Source: Pachyseris speciosa
Taxonomy: Eukaryota; Cnidaria; Anthozoa; Scleractinia; Pachyseridae
Direction of reading: 5' to 3'
DNA: 64,000 nt
Assembly (NCBI GenBank): GCA_016490735.1
Contig: JAEMWC010001429.1
Coordinates: forward strand, 62,001-126,000
The position numbers and the translations under genes are program-made. How positions within the stretch are numbered: position 1 is the stretch's first letter; each line of letters starts with the position of its first letter. Positions 23,987-35,424 of this stretch are shown piece after piece. The notes beneath the pieces were generated by a model that saw only the letters and a list, made by a program, of their open reading frames with translations, had not been told where the DNA came from and ran no database searches.

Positions 23987-25150
23987 AAGGTTTTAACCAG
24001 AAGGAGTTGGAGACCAAATTCCCTTAAAATTCTAAATACTCTTATGTAGAGACATGTTTCCTGGACATCCCTTTTTCTATGTCTGACTAAAAGCTTGGCT
24101 ATCCCCATGGGTCTGGATATTAATTTTGTCCATTCATAACAATGACATATCACTGGGGTCATATGCGAGTATAGCAGTTTTAACCAAAGACTTTGATAAA
24201 ACAGCCCCAAACATAATGTAAGAGTAACACAGAAATGTTTTTTTTTTTAAGTTTATTAATGCCCCTTAATGTCCAATTTTTTATTATTCTGTGGAAAACA
24301 TTTTCTTGTACTAATTTCTAGAAATTATGTATTAATTTCTAGAAATTAGTACATGTATATATTAGTGGGTTTCTGACATTGTTTTTTAAATGGGCTCCAC
24401 AAATAACTCTAGCATACTATAAGCTACGTACACATGTAAGCACAGCCTTCATGTACACTGTAGTGAGATACTATAGCTTTGTGCAGAACAAAGACACTTG
24501 CCAAACAAGCTACAAAAGCTATCCTTGATAACACATGTAGCTTCAGACACCTGTCAAATAGTCAAGGTTCTATATCCATACACAACAGGGGAAGATTACC
24601 ATGTGAATTTACAAGGTAAAAATTGAAGCACATATTTCTGCCACCAATTGCCCGAGTCATTATCATTTATTTGTTTAAAGGATAACCTTAATAGTTCAAA
24701 CTATATGTACCTTGTTCCATTTTCTTTATTGCTGTTGAAGATGCTATGCAGTCAATGGTAGGTCAAGGTTGTTTACCATGTCAACATTGTTCGCAAAGAG
24801 AGCTTTAGGTCATCAACTACCTGAAACTAAAACAAACAACTGTACTGAAATAATCTGTACAATAATGTTCTCTAGACAAGAGAATGCTTGCCATTATTTT
24901 ATAGCCCTTGATGACAGTCATTATACTACACGTATACAGTCAAACCTGTATTATGCAGTCTGACACCCTTGGGGATTCTGGAGTGTCCATTTAGGGCCTG
25001 TTTATATGAGATTTTTCAGCCCGCTCTACAGCCCGCTTTACTGGGCTGGCTCGGCTCATGCTGTATTTCTTCATAAAATGATGGTTAAATGTGGAGGTAG
25101 AGTCTACCTTGGCATAAAGTGCTCAATGCTGTGGTAGCAGAGCTAAGTAT
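23987..25150. other. interior of the CACTA-like element, no supported gene
   Basis: Contains a small palindrome AATTTCTAGAAATTA near 24,315-24,350 and a single decayed CAGTCAAACC pogo-type end near 24,936. Nothing else is supported. Confidence 0.35.
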
Positions 25151-25310
25151 ACATAAGTTGAAGGATTAAAGAGGACACATCGATTCTCTGTGACTCTGAG
25201 TTTCACACCTAAGCGCTCGTCAGACAGAAAGTTCTGTCTGACGAGCGCTTAGGCGCGAAACTCAGAGTCACAGAGAATCGATGTGTCCTCTTTAATCCTT
25301 CAACTTATGT
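25151..25310. repeat. near-perfect 160-bp palindrome
   Basis: The two 80-bp arms meet at AGAAAGTTCTGTCT. They differ at only a few positions (for example CACACC versus GCGCG near the centre). Probably a recently inserted palindromic MITE. Confidence 0.8.
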
Positions 25311-25318
25311 AAAATTAT

Positions 25319-25376
25319 GGTTATGTTTATATGAGAAGGTGGGCTGGCCTGCCTGCCTTCTCATATAAACATAACC
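25319..25376. repeat. 58-bp hairpin
   Basis: GGTTATGTTTATATGAGAAGG and its exact inverse flank a GC-rich 16-bp loop. The phrase also appears partly near 25,005, suggesting the ends of a small element. Confidence 0.65.
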
Positions 25377-25716
25377 AAAATTTTGTTAAGGAACATATTC
25401 TGTCAGTTACACAGACCAGAATTACCAGTAGGTATATTGGGCTAAAACACAATCAGGGTGGCAAAGTACAGCTGTAGGGTCCACTTAGGTAAAAAAAAAA
25501 TTTCAACTGCACTATAATTATCTGTTATTTCATGCTGATTCATGGTTTTGAAGTACAACATGTCATGATTACTGATATGTAGTATATCTGAGCATACACT
25601 TCTGGTTTTAGAGATATACAATAGTTCATCACAGTCATTTTTTTGAGGGAAGGAGGGGACAGACAAAACAAATTTGGAATAGAAAAAAGGAAACCATAAT
25701 ACACAAGGCTTCAAAT

Positions 25717-27016
25717 GGGTCATGATAAAACGCAGACTGCAGACCATGCTGACTGTGCAGACCATGCGGAGTGGGAAATTTTTTGATTGCTTTACAAAAA
25801 AATCTGATTTACATTTGATTGAGATGTTTATACTTTTTTCTTACTCTTTTGGCGACACTGGATCAGTTTCTATTTTATGGACACCTCATGAGGTTATTTC
25901 GAGCTATTATGTTACCTAGCAACAATTTTGAGGAAAATAAAACACAAACAGCTGAGATTAACTTTTGGCCTCTCACGCGAAAACATTATTTGCAGTTGTC
26001 AGAAACTGGGGCTCACCAATTGCATGACAATGAGCTGTCAAGTCAATCAATTCTAAGTGGTTGATTTTGTGGTGACAAGTTGAATGTCAAGTGTAATCGA
26101 AGACTTTTTGTGATTTGATGGCTGTGTATTTTATTGATCGAGCCAGCTTGAATTGAGATGAGTTGTGTTGTAACCTGTTAGTCGTCGAACCTGTGAAACA
26201 ATTAAACCAAGTTCAGTAGCGAACCTGTGAATTCAACCCTTTGTGATTTATTTTATGGGATACCGTAAACCAAGCATTTCCCACACGGTATCCATTCGGC
26301 ATTTGCACAGCTGAATGGCCAGCAAGTGAACAGATAAGAAACAGTGGCTAGACAAGCCGTTCGAAACAGATCGGTTGAAAGGCTGAACAGATGCAATCTT
26401 TTATCGAATGCCTAGGATCGAACTGCTATTTAAATGGCAGAAGTAACATTCGATTGAAATGCAAAAGAAATTATGACGCTTGTCCTTCACACATGTCGCT
26501 TCACCATATCCATCAGATCGTGTCAGACAGCTTTGATTTGCAATCTGTGGGAAAAAATATATCAGCCTTTCAAACCAAGAGATTTTCCAACAAAAAGTGA
26601 TTGGAGCCCCCCAGAAACTTTTGACAAAAATAAAGCTGCATTCACGAAGCCGTTTTCAGTGTTGGAAATAATTATTTATAATGAAAATAACGCAATCTAA
26701 TGACAATTTTGAGTGGTGCCACCGCGTCTAGCCATAAGTAAACACAGGTTTAGATTGAGAAATATTCTTCATTTAAAAGATATGGAAATCCTTGCCGTGA
26801 TTGTGCGGATCTAGTTTGTCCTGTGAGAAATTTACAGTGCATTCTCAAAGGCTAAAATTATGCCGCAAGCCAGTCAAAAAATGGAAGCTGTTGCAATGTC
26901 ACCAAAAGAGTAAGAAAAAAGCATAAACACCTCAATCAAATGCAAATCAGATTTAAAACAAGCAATCAAAAAATTTCCCAGTCTGCATGGTCTGCAGTCT
27001 GCGTTTTATCATGACC
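25717..27016. mobile_element. long-TIR foldback element, Mutator-like, 1.3 kb
   Basis: Ends GGGTCATGATAAAACGCAG / inverse, with about 150-bp TIRs including GGGAAATTTTTTGATTGC, flanked by the 10-bp TSD GGCTTCAAAT (25,707-25,716 and 27,017-27,026). Same TSD length class as the outer element at 13,367. Noncoding interior. Confidence 0.8.
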
Positions 27017-27856
27017 GGCTTCAAATTCACCCAGTCAAGTCAATTCTGAACCTGTACAAAACAGCATTACCTTATGATGCAAGCAGGTATATCACAGTTC
27101 AGCCAGACATGCAGGAGGACAGTTTATTCAAGTTATTTAGAAATCCAGCTTCTGAGAGTACTTGTAAGTGAATTTGAATGAAATGTTACTGTAGGAGATT
27201 TAAATTGTTACACATGTAAGGCAAAAAAGTCCTATATTAAAATGACAATCTTATTATTGCATTATTCTCATGAATGTTTACAAAAAATCATGTTCAAGAT
27301 TGCTTTTGCACGAGATCTCAAAACCAATAGCCAAGGTACATCAATACCAACAGGAAATAAGTATGTTATGTGTATTCACATGATGAAATGCACCTTTGGA
27401 TGAGATTTGCTTTTTACTTGAATTTTTTTGTAAAAATCAAAAATCCCCAAAAATACCACATCTGTACTATTCCCATCCATAACAAAAAAACATGAAGAGT
27501 TATTTCACATTAATTTTAGTCAAGTGGTTCCTCAAAATCACACAGGGATACCTTAGGTTTTTTCAAGCAAGAAAGGTTTAAAATACACTCAGAGAAATAG
27601 CACTTCAGTGTTTAAACATTGATCCTTTTCAACAAAACCACATCTTTTGGAGCCATAGGCCCTACAATATTATTTTGCATAACAAGTAACTATAAGCTTC
27701 AGTTCAGTATTACAGCTGCTCTTTTGTGTTTACACTGTCTTTTCCTTGGATTGTTCACCCTGATTGTGTTTTACACTGTAGTTGATTCAATTATTTAAAC
27801 ACAAGAGTTAAGCCAAATTTATTCTTTTGTTTATGAATTGAATGAAAGACTTACTA

Positions 27857-28130
27857 TAGCCTGCGTCGCAGACGTAACAAAACCCCGGTTAGTAACGTCT
27901 GCGAAGCAGTGCCAAATTCCTTGTTCTGTACCAGAATTTGAGTACGCGTTATGATTGGCTCGTCAACAAAAGGCTTTTGTTAAAGAGCCAATCATAACGC
28001 GTACTCAACAAAAGGCTTTTGTTAATGAGCCAATCATAACGCGTACTCAAATTCTGGTACAGAACAAGGAATTTGGCGCTGCTTCGCAGACGTTACTAAC
28101 CGGGGTTTTGTTACGTCTGCGACGCAGGCT
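27857..28130. mobile_element. palindromic MITE with 10-bp TSD
   Basis: TAGCCTGCGTCGCAGACGTAAC and its inverse close a near-perfect palindrome with an internal tandem repeat (CAACAAAAGGCTTTTGTTAA twice). TSD AGACTTACTA at 27,847-27,856 and 28,131-28,140. Confidence 0.8.
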
Positions 28131-28142
28131 AGACTTACTAAG

Positions 28143-28146
<4 letters not shown>

Positions 28147-28182
<36 letters not shown>

Positions 28183-28326
28183 GGGTACAGGGATTCGATT
28201 AGCTGACGTTTCAAGTGTTAGCCCTTCGTCAGAGCGAATAATCACTCAGCACGACGAAGCGCTAACGACGAAGGGCTAACTATGAAGGGCTAATGCTCGA
28301 AACGTCAGCTAATCGAATCCCTGTAT

Positions 28327-28375
<49 letters not shown>

Positions 28376-28428
28376 TCACTCCCCCACCGACGCAGCACCA
28401 CAGGTTCTTTAGAAACTAATCCCCTTTA
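28147..28428. mobile_element. SINE-like palindromic element with 12-bp TSD
   Basis: Inserted directly beside the previous MITE. TTACTAAGAATT is duplicated at 28,135-28,146 and 28,429-28,440. Same family as the copy inside the Polinton at 46,268-46,516, in opposite orientation, sharing the GACGTTTCGAGC-type core, the TTTATCAAC stem and the GTGGTGCTGCGTCGG tail. Confidence 0.8.
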
Positions 28429-28440
28429 TTACTAAGAATT

Positions 28441-30289
28441 CATTTTGCTAAATTTGATTGTAAGTTACACAACCCGCCTCGATTAGCTTTGCTACATGCA
28501 GGTTGTGTATTTTTCTAAATTGTATATCATAAATTATTGAAATAAAGTGAAGTGAAAGTGAAGTGAAGTGAAGTGGGCTTCTTTCTGGACTAGTGTTGAA
28601 AATTTTCACTTACATGTACACTGTGTTTTTTTTTTAGCAGCAAAAGCATTTGCTTGCTAAGGCACTGACTGTAACATATTAAGTAGAACAGATACTGTAC
28701 CCTATTCTTAACAACCATGACTGGTGTCAGGTCCTCAAACCATTTCCTTTCAAGAATCCTTCTGCTGTATCTAATTTAACCTGCCAAAATAAATTGCATT
28801 GATTTAATGAGTATCCACAATCATCACACTTTATAGACTTTTGGGATGGTTACTTGAGAAACTTTATGGTATTTCATCAAGAAAGGAGACGAGACAGTTG
28901 TGTGTTAATTGACCTGTACTGAAACCCTTTTGTCGATTTTAATCCATTTCTTCAGTCTATCACTTAATGTTCACTGGTGCACTGCAGACCTACACACTTT
29001 ATATGGCAATTAAGTCTATTAATTGAAGCTTAATTTACCTTGTGTATGCAAGTGAAAACACATGCTTTGAAGTCAATATGGCTTTTGCAGTGACCCCGGC
29101 CCTCGATATTGAATATACAAAATATATTCATGATTCTTCAATTGATACCTGCGAAAAATGCAGCATGTTGAAGCTGATCATTTTGAGACAGATGCTTTAT
29201 ATTTATTGATATTTACAACGAGCGGTACGGGTGTTGCAATTGTGTCTGCACCAATTCGTGGGACTTGTGAATAAAATAAAGCTTCATGTATTGATATAGT
29301 CGATCTTGATAGAAACCCTTTTGAATTCAATAATTTTTCACTTTGAATCCGGACTAATTTAAACACTCTTTACCCTGGCTTGCAAATGATCGCCATTTCA
29401 GGTAGAATACATGTAAAGTATCGAGTGTTCGATCGTCCGTTGTGAAAGAGGAGCCGGTTCCAAAATTTTAACACAAGAAAATGCAAAAAAAATTAGCTTA
29501 CCTCAGAAGAAACACGAGTCTTCAAAATAATCGAACAATCTTTCGCTTGCATTGCAGTTGAGCCATACTTTCCTAGTGGAAGACGTAACTTTATATTTTG
29601 AACCCAACGGCGTTAAAAAAGCGCCAGTAATAGCGGCGCGGTTACCGAGTTAAGTGAGCCCACACTGTCGCTGGCAGCGTTTGACTCTTGAGCTTTGGCA
29701 GATACTACATATATGGTATATTCAAAAATCGAGCCACAGCCCGAGCGTCCAGCTCGACCCGTTTTTGAAGTGTTTTTTGGAATTTGCTTATTTATTTGAC
29801 AGCCATTCTTCCGATTTGCCGCTTCATTTACATGTTTACCGTCGATTACCAAGCTATCAAGATCCTCTTGTCCCCTTTTCGTTTAAGGTATAATCGGCTT
29901 ACCTATAAATGACACCAAAAAGGAATGTATACATTGCTCGAGTTAACTGAAGTTAAGGCCAATATTGAACTCTTTCTTCCCGGGCTCAATTACTTTAAAG
30001 GGGAGAAGAAACAAATGCTTCGATTTCAAGTTATTGAAAGTTTTACATTCAACAGCCCACCCGGGCCTTCCTCACGTGGATGGTAACTTGAGGATTCTTC
30101 CTGCTCTGGCGAATAAACTAACTTGTAAACATCACCTTACACTAAAAAATTATGCTTACCAGAAAATGACCTTGTTAATAACTTTTACCGGAACATTTAC
30201 CCTATTTTCAGGAAACAACATTTCCATGTTATTTACATCTGATGTTCTTCAAATTATACTTCCAGGAATGACTTTCAATCATTATTTAG
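28441..30289. other. interior of the CACTA-like element, no supported gene
   Basis: Contains a GAAGTG simple repeat near 28,548-28,574. A minus-strand open frame at 29,613-29,852 (rich in Lys, Gly and Ser) might be an exon, but it lacks clear splice context and a second frame is open on the other strand. Confidence 0.3.
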
Positions 30290-30640
30290 AGTAAATTTAC
30301 ATGTTTCCCTAAAACATGAAACTTTCATGTAAATTCAGTTCACAGGATTGTATCCATTTACATGTTATTTACAGGATAGTTTGAAACCATTTACATGAGT
30401 GAGATACTGTAAATCTACTTGAAATAATTTACATGTTATTTACAGGTTAGTCAATTTATACTACAAGAACATGGTCCTGTAAATAACTATTTACAGTACA
30501 TTTACATGATCCACTCCAACATGTAAATTTCTTGTAAATTTTATTTTACAAAACCTTAACATGTAAATTATAATTTACAAAACATGTAAATCCAGATTTA
30601 CACTTTGTAAATTGGATTTACATGCGCCTGTAAATTTTCA
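30290..30640. repeat. right subterminal array of the CACTA-like element
   Basis: Dense TTTACATG and CATGTAAA motifs in both orientations, mirroring the left array in motif but not in tandem regularity. Spacing is irregular. Confidence 0.8.
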
Positions 30641-30652
30641 ACTTTTCCAGTG

Positions 30653-30665
30653 TTTTCGCCTCCAT
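30653..30665 (-). pseudogene. element B gene, first codons, separated from the rest by the CACTA-like insertion
   Basis: ATG at 30,665 opens four codons (ATG GAG GCG AAA) that continue in frame into 18,956 once the TTT/AAA duplication is counted once. The insertion lies within codons 4-5. A short upstream sequence may be the 5' leader. Confidence 0.5.
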
Positions 30666-31379
30666 ACTTTGGTTATCCAAAAAGCCGTTATTGTGTGACA
30701 CTCCAATCTTCAGTACTGAAGCTCGTGTGTTGTCTCAGATCTCCTTCCCAACCCAAATACTTAAATATCCGGGGCGGCATCGTGGGAACATCGCTCATAC
30801 CGCAGAACTACAACTGAGGATTTCAGAAGATGCAGGTGTGAAAAACAGATAAAAGTCAGTTAATTGAATCTGCGTGTTGGTGTTTGCGATAAGGCAGCCG
30901 GCCATAGGAATGTTAAGTCATCTAGAAATTAAAAACAAAACTGGGAGGAAGAAGAAGAAGACTGAAAAGAAGAAGATTGAAAGCAATCATTTGAAGGACG
31001 ACCATGAATAATTAATAAAAAAGCTGATGGGGAAAATGAACAGCAACAAAACCGGCAAGATGAAGCCATGGCCATTATTAATAGTCTTTTCCTGTTTTCA
31101 AATAAATTGGCATTGCGGTTATTTCAATTTCAGAGGAAATTAACCGTCTTTATATTCAAAACCTGATTGTTCGCCTAATGCGCTTTTGTTATTCGGTGAA
31201 AAAAGCCGGCAACCTTCAAGCTTACACGCACAATAAGAGCGGCTACGGACTATATAATAGCCAGCCTTCAGTAGCTCGTGGTTTACTATTAACAAAACTG
31301 CACTCCTGATCATCATGTCGACGTCAGATCGCATACGTCCGAGTGAAACAAAGTGGCTGAAGATAGTGGAATTTTATCC

Positions 31380-31464
31380 ATGACAGAAAGCAGAAAGGGA
31401 AGGATGAATAAGGCAAAGTGGCAAAGTCACATCTCGGAAGAACAAGAAAGACGCAAAACTGAAG
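31380..31464 (+). CDS. first exon of a second element B gene
   Basis: First ATG after an in-frame stop. 28 codons plus one base end at a strong donor (GAAG|GTAAGC, phase 1). The peptide (MTESRKGRMNKAKWQSHISE) is basic and helical. It joins in phase with the exon at 33,416. Confidence 0.55.
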
Positions 31465-31692
31465 GTAAGCAACAGAGAATCGCTTTTATTTTTGAGGCAC
31501 AAAAAAAAAATCTTTGTGGGGTATGTGTTTCATTTTCAAGCTTCAAATCGCTGAATTGTTGAGGGTCGATTCCGCTGAAATTTAACAAGGGTCCTGTTGG
31601 ATGATGGAATTATATCATGATTGTCCATTTTTTGGCGGATCGCGATTTGCGGTGATATTTTAGGCTGTATACTTTAGGCTGATATTTTAGGC

Positions 31693-33093
31693 TTACTCTA
31701 CAGCCCAGAGAATAATCGCAAGATAGCTGCCGATCTCGGTCACAACTACTCTTCACCGGGCTTGCTTTCGTACTGATAAACATAACACTTATGTACTCTT
31801 GAGGTGATTAAATTTACCTTGAGTTTTGCTTTCAGAGGATTAGTCTGTTCGGAAATGATATTTGCAGCATATTTGTGATGCTCTTCACGAAAGAATCGTT
31901 CGGCTGCGAGACAAGCGAGCTGTTGCCATCTTGTCAATTTCACAGAGTGGGTCAAACTCTTTTGGCAGTTTTGAAATAGATTAAATAAAATTTTATTTTT
32001 TCCGGGGTCGATTGTAAGAGATTTAGGAACGGAGTCTCGTAGAGGCTTATTGCGGTTTTCAGAGTTTTACCTGAGTCTCACATCGGTCGCGCTGCTAGTT
32101 TGTTGTTATGATATGAATAACTGGGTGAATCGAACTACTTATAAATAAAGTGCTCGCCTTGATGAGTCGCCTCGTCGAAGATCGAGCGAAAAACGAAGAA
32201 ATTTTACTCGGCTGCGAACTGACTAATCCTATAAAAGCAAAATCAAGAAAACCACTTTAAGCGGGTTCGTTTGTAAATTACATCAAGTTTATCAAAGCAA
32301 GCCCCGTGTAGAGCAGTGCTCTACACCTGAGTGAAAAAGTTCTCGTTCAAATCCAATTTGTTTTCAACATTTTGTTGTCATCGAGATCCACAAAGTCTAG
32401 CCCCTTCTCTAGATAATAATTTTACGGTTAATAATCTTGATCTTGCGGATTGGAACTCGCGATTATTAATCGCGTCTGACAGTCTAACATAGTGAATAAT
32501 CGTATGCTAGTTGAAACAAAATGTTGAAAACAAATTTCGATTTGAGCGAAAAATTTTTCAGTAGAGGGGCTTGTGCTCTGATAGATTGGTATAAATATTT
32601 TACAAATGAACCCGCTTAAAGTGATTTGTCTTGAGTTTGCTGTTATAGGATTATTCAGTTTAGAGCTGATTACATTTTCGTCGTTTGTCGCTCGATCTTC
32701 GAGTCAGAGTTCAGTTATTCATATAACAACAAAAGCAGCGGGACCGATGTGAGACTCTTGTAAAACTCTGAAAACCATAATACGCCTCTGCGAGACTCCG
32801 TTCCTACATCGCATTCAATCGACCCCGAAAAAATAAAATTTTATTTAATTCAAGACTGCCAAAAGAGTTTCACCTACACTTTGAAATTTACAAGATAGAA
32901 AAAGCTCGCTTGTCTCGCAGCCGAACGATTCTTTCGTGAAGAGCATCACAAATATGCTGCAAATATCATTCGCGAACAGACTAATCCCATGAAAGCAAAA
33001 CACAAAAGCAAAACAAAAGCAAGCCCGGTGGAGAGTAGTTGTGACCGAGATCGGCAGCTAGCTTGCGATTATTCAGTTATGCTGTAGAATAAT
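31693..33093. mobile_element. 1.4-kb foldback element inside the intron
   Basis: Nearly the whole stretch is an inverted repeat. The left half (ACTCTACAGCCCAGAGAATAATCGC onwards) is mirrored by the right half ending at GCTGTAGAAT, with arms of about 650 bp at roughly 85-90% identity by eye. It inserted in the intron of the gene with exons at 31,380 and 33,416. Confidence 0.75.
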
Positions 33094-33331
33094 TAACTCT
33101 TTCAGTTGAATTAATTTCTTCGGGCCATTCTGCATATATTACATTCCGCATAATTATGCGATTCTGCAAGTCATGCCACATGTCATTCCGCAAACTCATT
33201 CCGTCTTTTACCCTCACTGTTTTTAGTAGCACTTTTATTTAAGCATGTACGTCAACTGCCTTTATTAGCAGCACTTACGTCTTTTGGCACGACTACATGA
33301 TAATACGCGTCCTAAATAAGACGGGAACTGG

Positions 33332-33386
<55 letters not shown>
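33332..33386. repeat. (TA)n microsatellite
   Basis: About 27 consecutive TA units. No function suggested. Confidence 0.95.
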
Positions 33387-33388
<2 letters not shown>

Positions 33389-33415
33389 GTATTTGTAATT
33401 TAAATGGTTCCACAG

Positions 33416-33773
33416 GTTTACACAAAGTACTTGCATTGTCCCTGATTCCACCTCGTGCGGAATACACACTTCATGAATTGGATGAAACGCATGTTGACGT
33501 TCTGAAGAAAGAGCTTGTCGCACGTCCTCTATCTTCCTGTGGCAAAGCAATGTTTGTTATATGCATGAACACTAGCGAGTTCGATGACAAAGATTTAGGC
33601 ACCTCAACGAACTGGAAGTGATAAAAGGGAATCATCGGCGGGAAGCGATTCGCCGAATTCTAGGTTCTGACTACGCCTGCTATAACTGCATTGTGGCTGA
33701 AAGGAAAGAGGAAAAACTTCGTGTGATAAGAAGAAGGCTGGCAAGGCACGCGGATAAAGCTGACTCATCTTAA
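33416..33773 (+). CDS. second exon of the element B gene (frameshifted, unknown product)
   Basis: An acceptor (TTCCACAG|G) restores the frame left open at 31,464. The exon reads 68 codons (LHKVLALSLIPPRAEYTLHE, a CGKAMFVICM strand) to a TGA at 33,619-33,621. From about 33,600 a second frame continues naturally (HLNELEVIKGNHRREAIRRI, then CYNCIVAERKEEKLRVIRRR) to a TAA at 33,771-33,773. A single-base loss near 33,598 therefore probably broke the gene. The C-terminal region is strongly basic and helical. The family is unknown to me. The position near the right end of element B suggests an accessory or DNA-binding protein. Confidence 0.5.
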
Positions 33774-34559
33774 ATATATTTACCTTTGGAACATCACGGT
33801 TTAAACATGTTGCCCGGCTTAAGGGGGTGCATCACGTTATCAATGATTTACTATTTATCTTAAAAAAAACTTAAACTACAATTTTTTTGTGAAAATATAA
33901 TTTCAATGCACTACAACTCAAACTTTCATGCAAAACGGAGATAATTAAAAAACGAACGGGCTGAACGAGCTTCCGTTTTTTCAATTAGTCTCCAAATTGG
34001 CCACTGTTGGGAGTGAAAGTGTTAAGATGAGTTACAAGATACACAGTTATTCGGCGACATAAATTAACTAGTATTGTAGACAACATTATTCTTTTTAATG
34101 ATATTTTGATACTTTTTTGGAGAGAAAAAATGTACACGGACGTTTGCCGACGGAAACTGCTTGTTCAGAGAAGCGAATGGTTTAAAGTGATTATTGTACT
34201 ATGCCTGTTAACAAAAGTGCAATTGATTTATTCAGATCACATTCATATTGTGAGATACATGTAGCTATATTTACAGGCCTCGGCTAGACCAAATTAATGT
34301 TGTGGCTTTGAATTTTATATTGTTTAAGTTTATCAACGAACTTTGTGAAAGAGGCCAGGTTTTCTTTTTGATTGTTCAGTTTAGAAAGTTGCAGCTACGA
34401 ATAAAATGATAATTAAAAACCACATTGTATTTCTCGAGATGAAGGAGTTCCATACATTCATATCTCCCTTATTAGAGTTGAATTCTTGGTTCCTTTGTTA
34501 ACAGCCTTTTATTAAAATGACGGTGGCATTTTCCAGCGTTATTTTGAGTTTGTAAAGCA
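33774..34559. other. element B right flank, no supported gene
   Basis: AT-rich with no coding signal. Likely the 3' flank of the preceding gene. Confidence 0.35.
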
Positions 34560-34890
34560 TGGTAAATTTGACGTTTTCACAACGACGTCGGAAATTTCCG
34601 TAGTCATTTCGGCGAGCGTCTGAAAATGACGGCGGAATTTTCCATCGTCATTTCAGTTGAGGTTTTCGTAAAAAATTAATATTGTTAATTCTTCAGTTTG
34701 GAATAAAACGACGTTGGAAATTTCTGTGGTCATTTTCAACTTTCCATCTTCATTTTGAGATTGTATGAAAAGTTTGGCACTTATTACCTTATGGTGATCT
34801 TGAATTAATCAACAACGACCGACGCTGGAAATTTCCGTGGTCATTTTAAGTTGGTTTAAATATGACCGTGGAATTTTCCGTGGTCATTTT
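34560..34890. repeat. element B right subterminal repeats
   Basis: About eight copies of the inverse of the left array motif (GACGTYGGAAATTTCYGTGGTC and shorter GGAATTTTCCGTGGTC forms), spaced 20-80 bp apart. Confidence 0.75.
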
Positions 34891-35148
34891 GTTTTTGTCG
34901 CGTCAAACAACTGACAACTTTCTGAAAATTTTGCCAACATGGAATAAATATCGGCAAAATCTACTTTGAAAAAGAGATATATTACCAACTTAGTCTTCAA
35001 TCAGGAAAGATTTCCTATTTTCTTTCGAAATATTACCGGATTTTATGCCATATGCCACACATGTGGAAAAAATACAGCTAAAATGGCTATTTAGTGCCAG
35101 AATTTAGCTATTTTAGAATATTGCACTTCGTTTTAGAACGTGTTAAAT

Positions 35149-35424
35149 ACCACCTCCACACCACACCCTGCTCGCTTCGCTCGTCGGGTTTTGGTGTTCC
35201 GGTGAGTATTTGTGGACTACAACTCCTACTACCTCGAGTAAGCACCCGAGGAGCGCAGCGTCGAGGGGTACAAAGGATAAAGAATTGCAACAAAATATAT
35301 GCTGGACTGGTACATAAGACCCCGGGGGAGAGGTAATAAATTATTTTTTTGAAAAATTTTCGCGTTCATATATGGCGGCAGGTCAATTGAACAAAGGCGA
35401 GCGCAGTGTGAAGGAAGGCGAGCG
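35149..35424. repeat. Polinton left TIR (inner part)
   Basis: Matches the inverse of 54,397-54,672 with few differences. It includes the CGTCGGGTTTTGGTGTTCC stretch, a TATATGCTGGACTGG stretch and the ATATATGGCGGC start region of the polymerase gene. The outermost 26 bp are at 14,163-14,188. Confidence 0.9.

Larger units (their letters stand above)
18957..30652. mobile_element. CACTA/EnSpm-like transposon, 11.7 kb
   Basis: Ends CACTGGAAAAATTGAAAATTT and, inverted, CACTGGAAAAGTTGAAAATTT, with a TTT target duplication (18,954-18,956 and 30,653-30,655). A CACTG start, a 3-bp TSD and dense subterminal repeats on both sides (ATGTAAAT-type motifs at 18,970-20,265 and 30,290-30,640) all fit the EnSpm/CACTA group. 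At least one spliced minus-strand gene is visible (22.2-21.4 kb). No classical EnSpm transposase domain was recognised, so it may be non-autonomous or encode a diverged protein. Confidence 0.75.
14189..35144. mobile_element. element B: 20.96-kb DNA transposon of unassigned superfamily
   Basis: Inverted ends AACACGTTCTAAA[G/A]C..AAGTGCAATATTCTAAAAT, about 35 bp with few mismatches, are flanked by AAAT at 14,185-14,188 and 35,145-35,148 (AAATA is also possible). Removing it restores a continuous Polinton TIR matching the right copy, which proves the insertion. Both ends carry inverted subterminal arrays of a motif containing GGAAATTTCCAACGTC (14,690-15,070 and, reversed, 34,560-34,890). It holds at least two intron-containing genes and a nested CACTA-like element. 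The 4-5 bp TSD would fit Ginger, Sola or Academ, but no diagnostic transposase was recognised. Confidence 0.8.
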
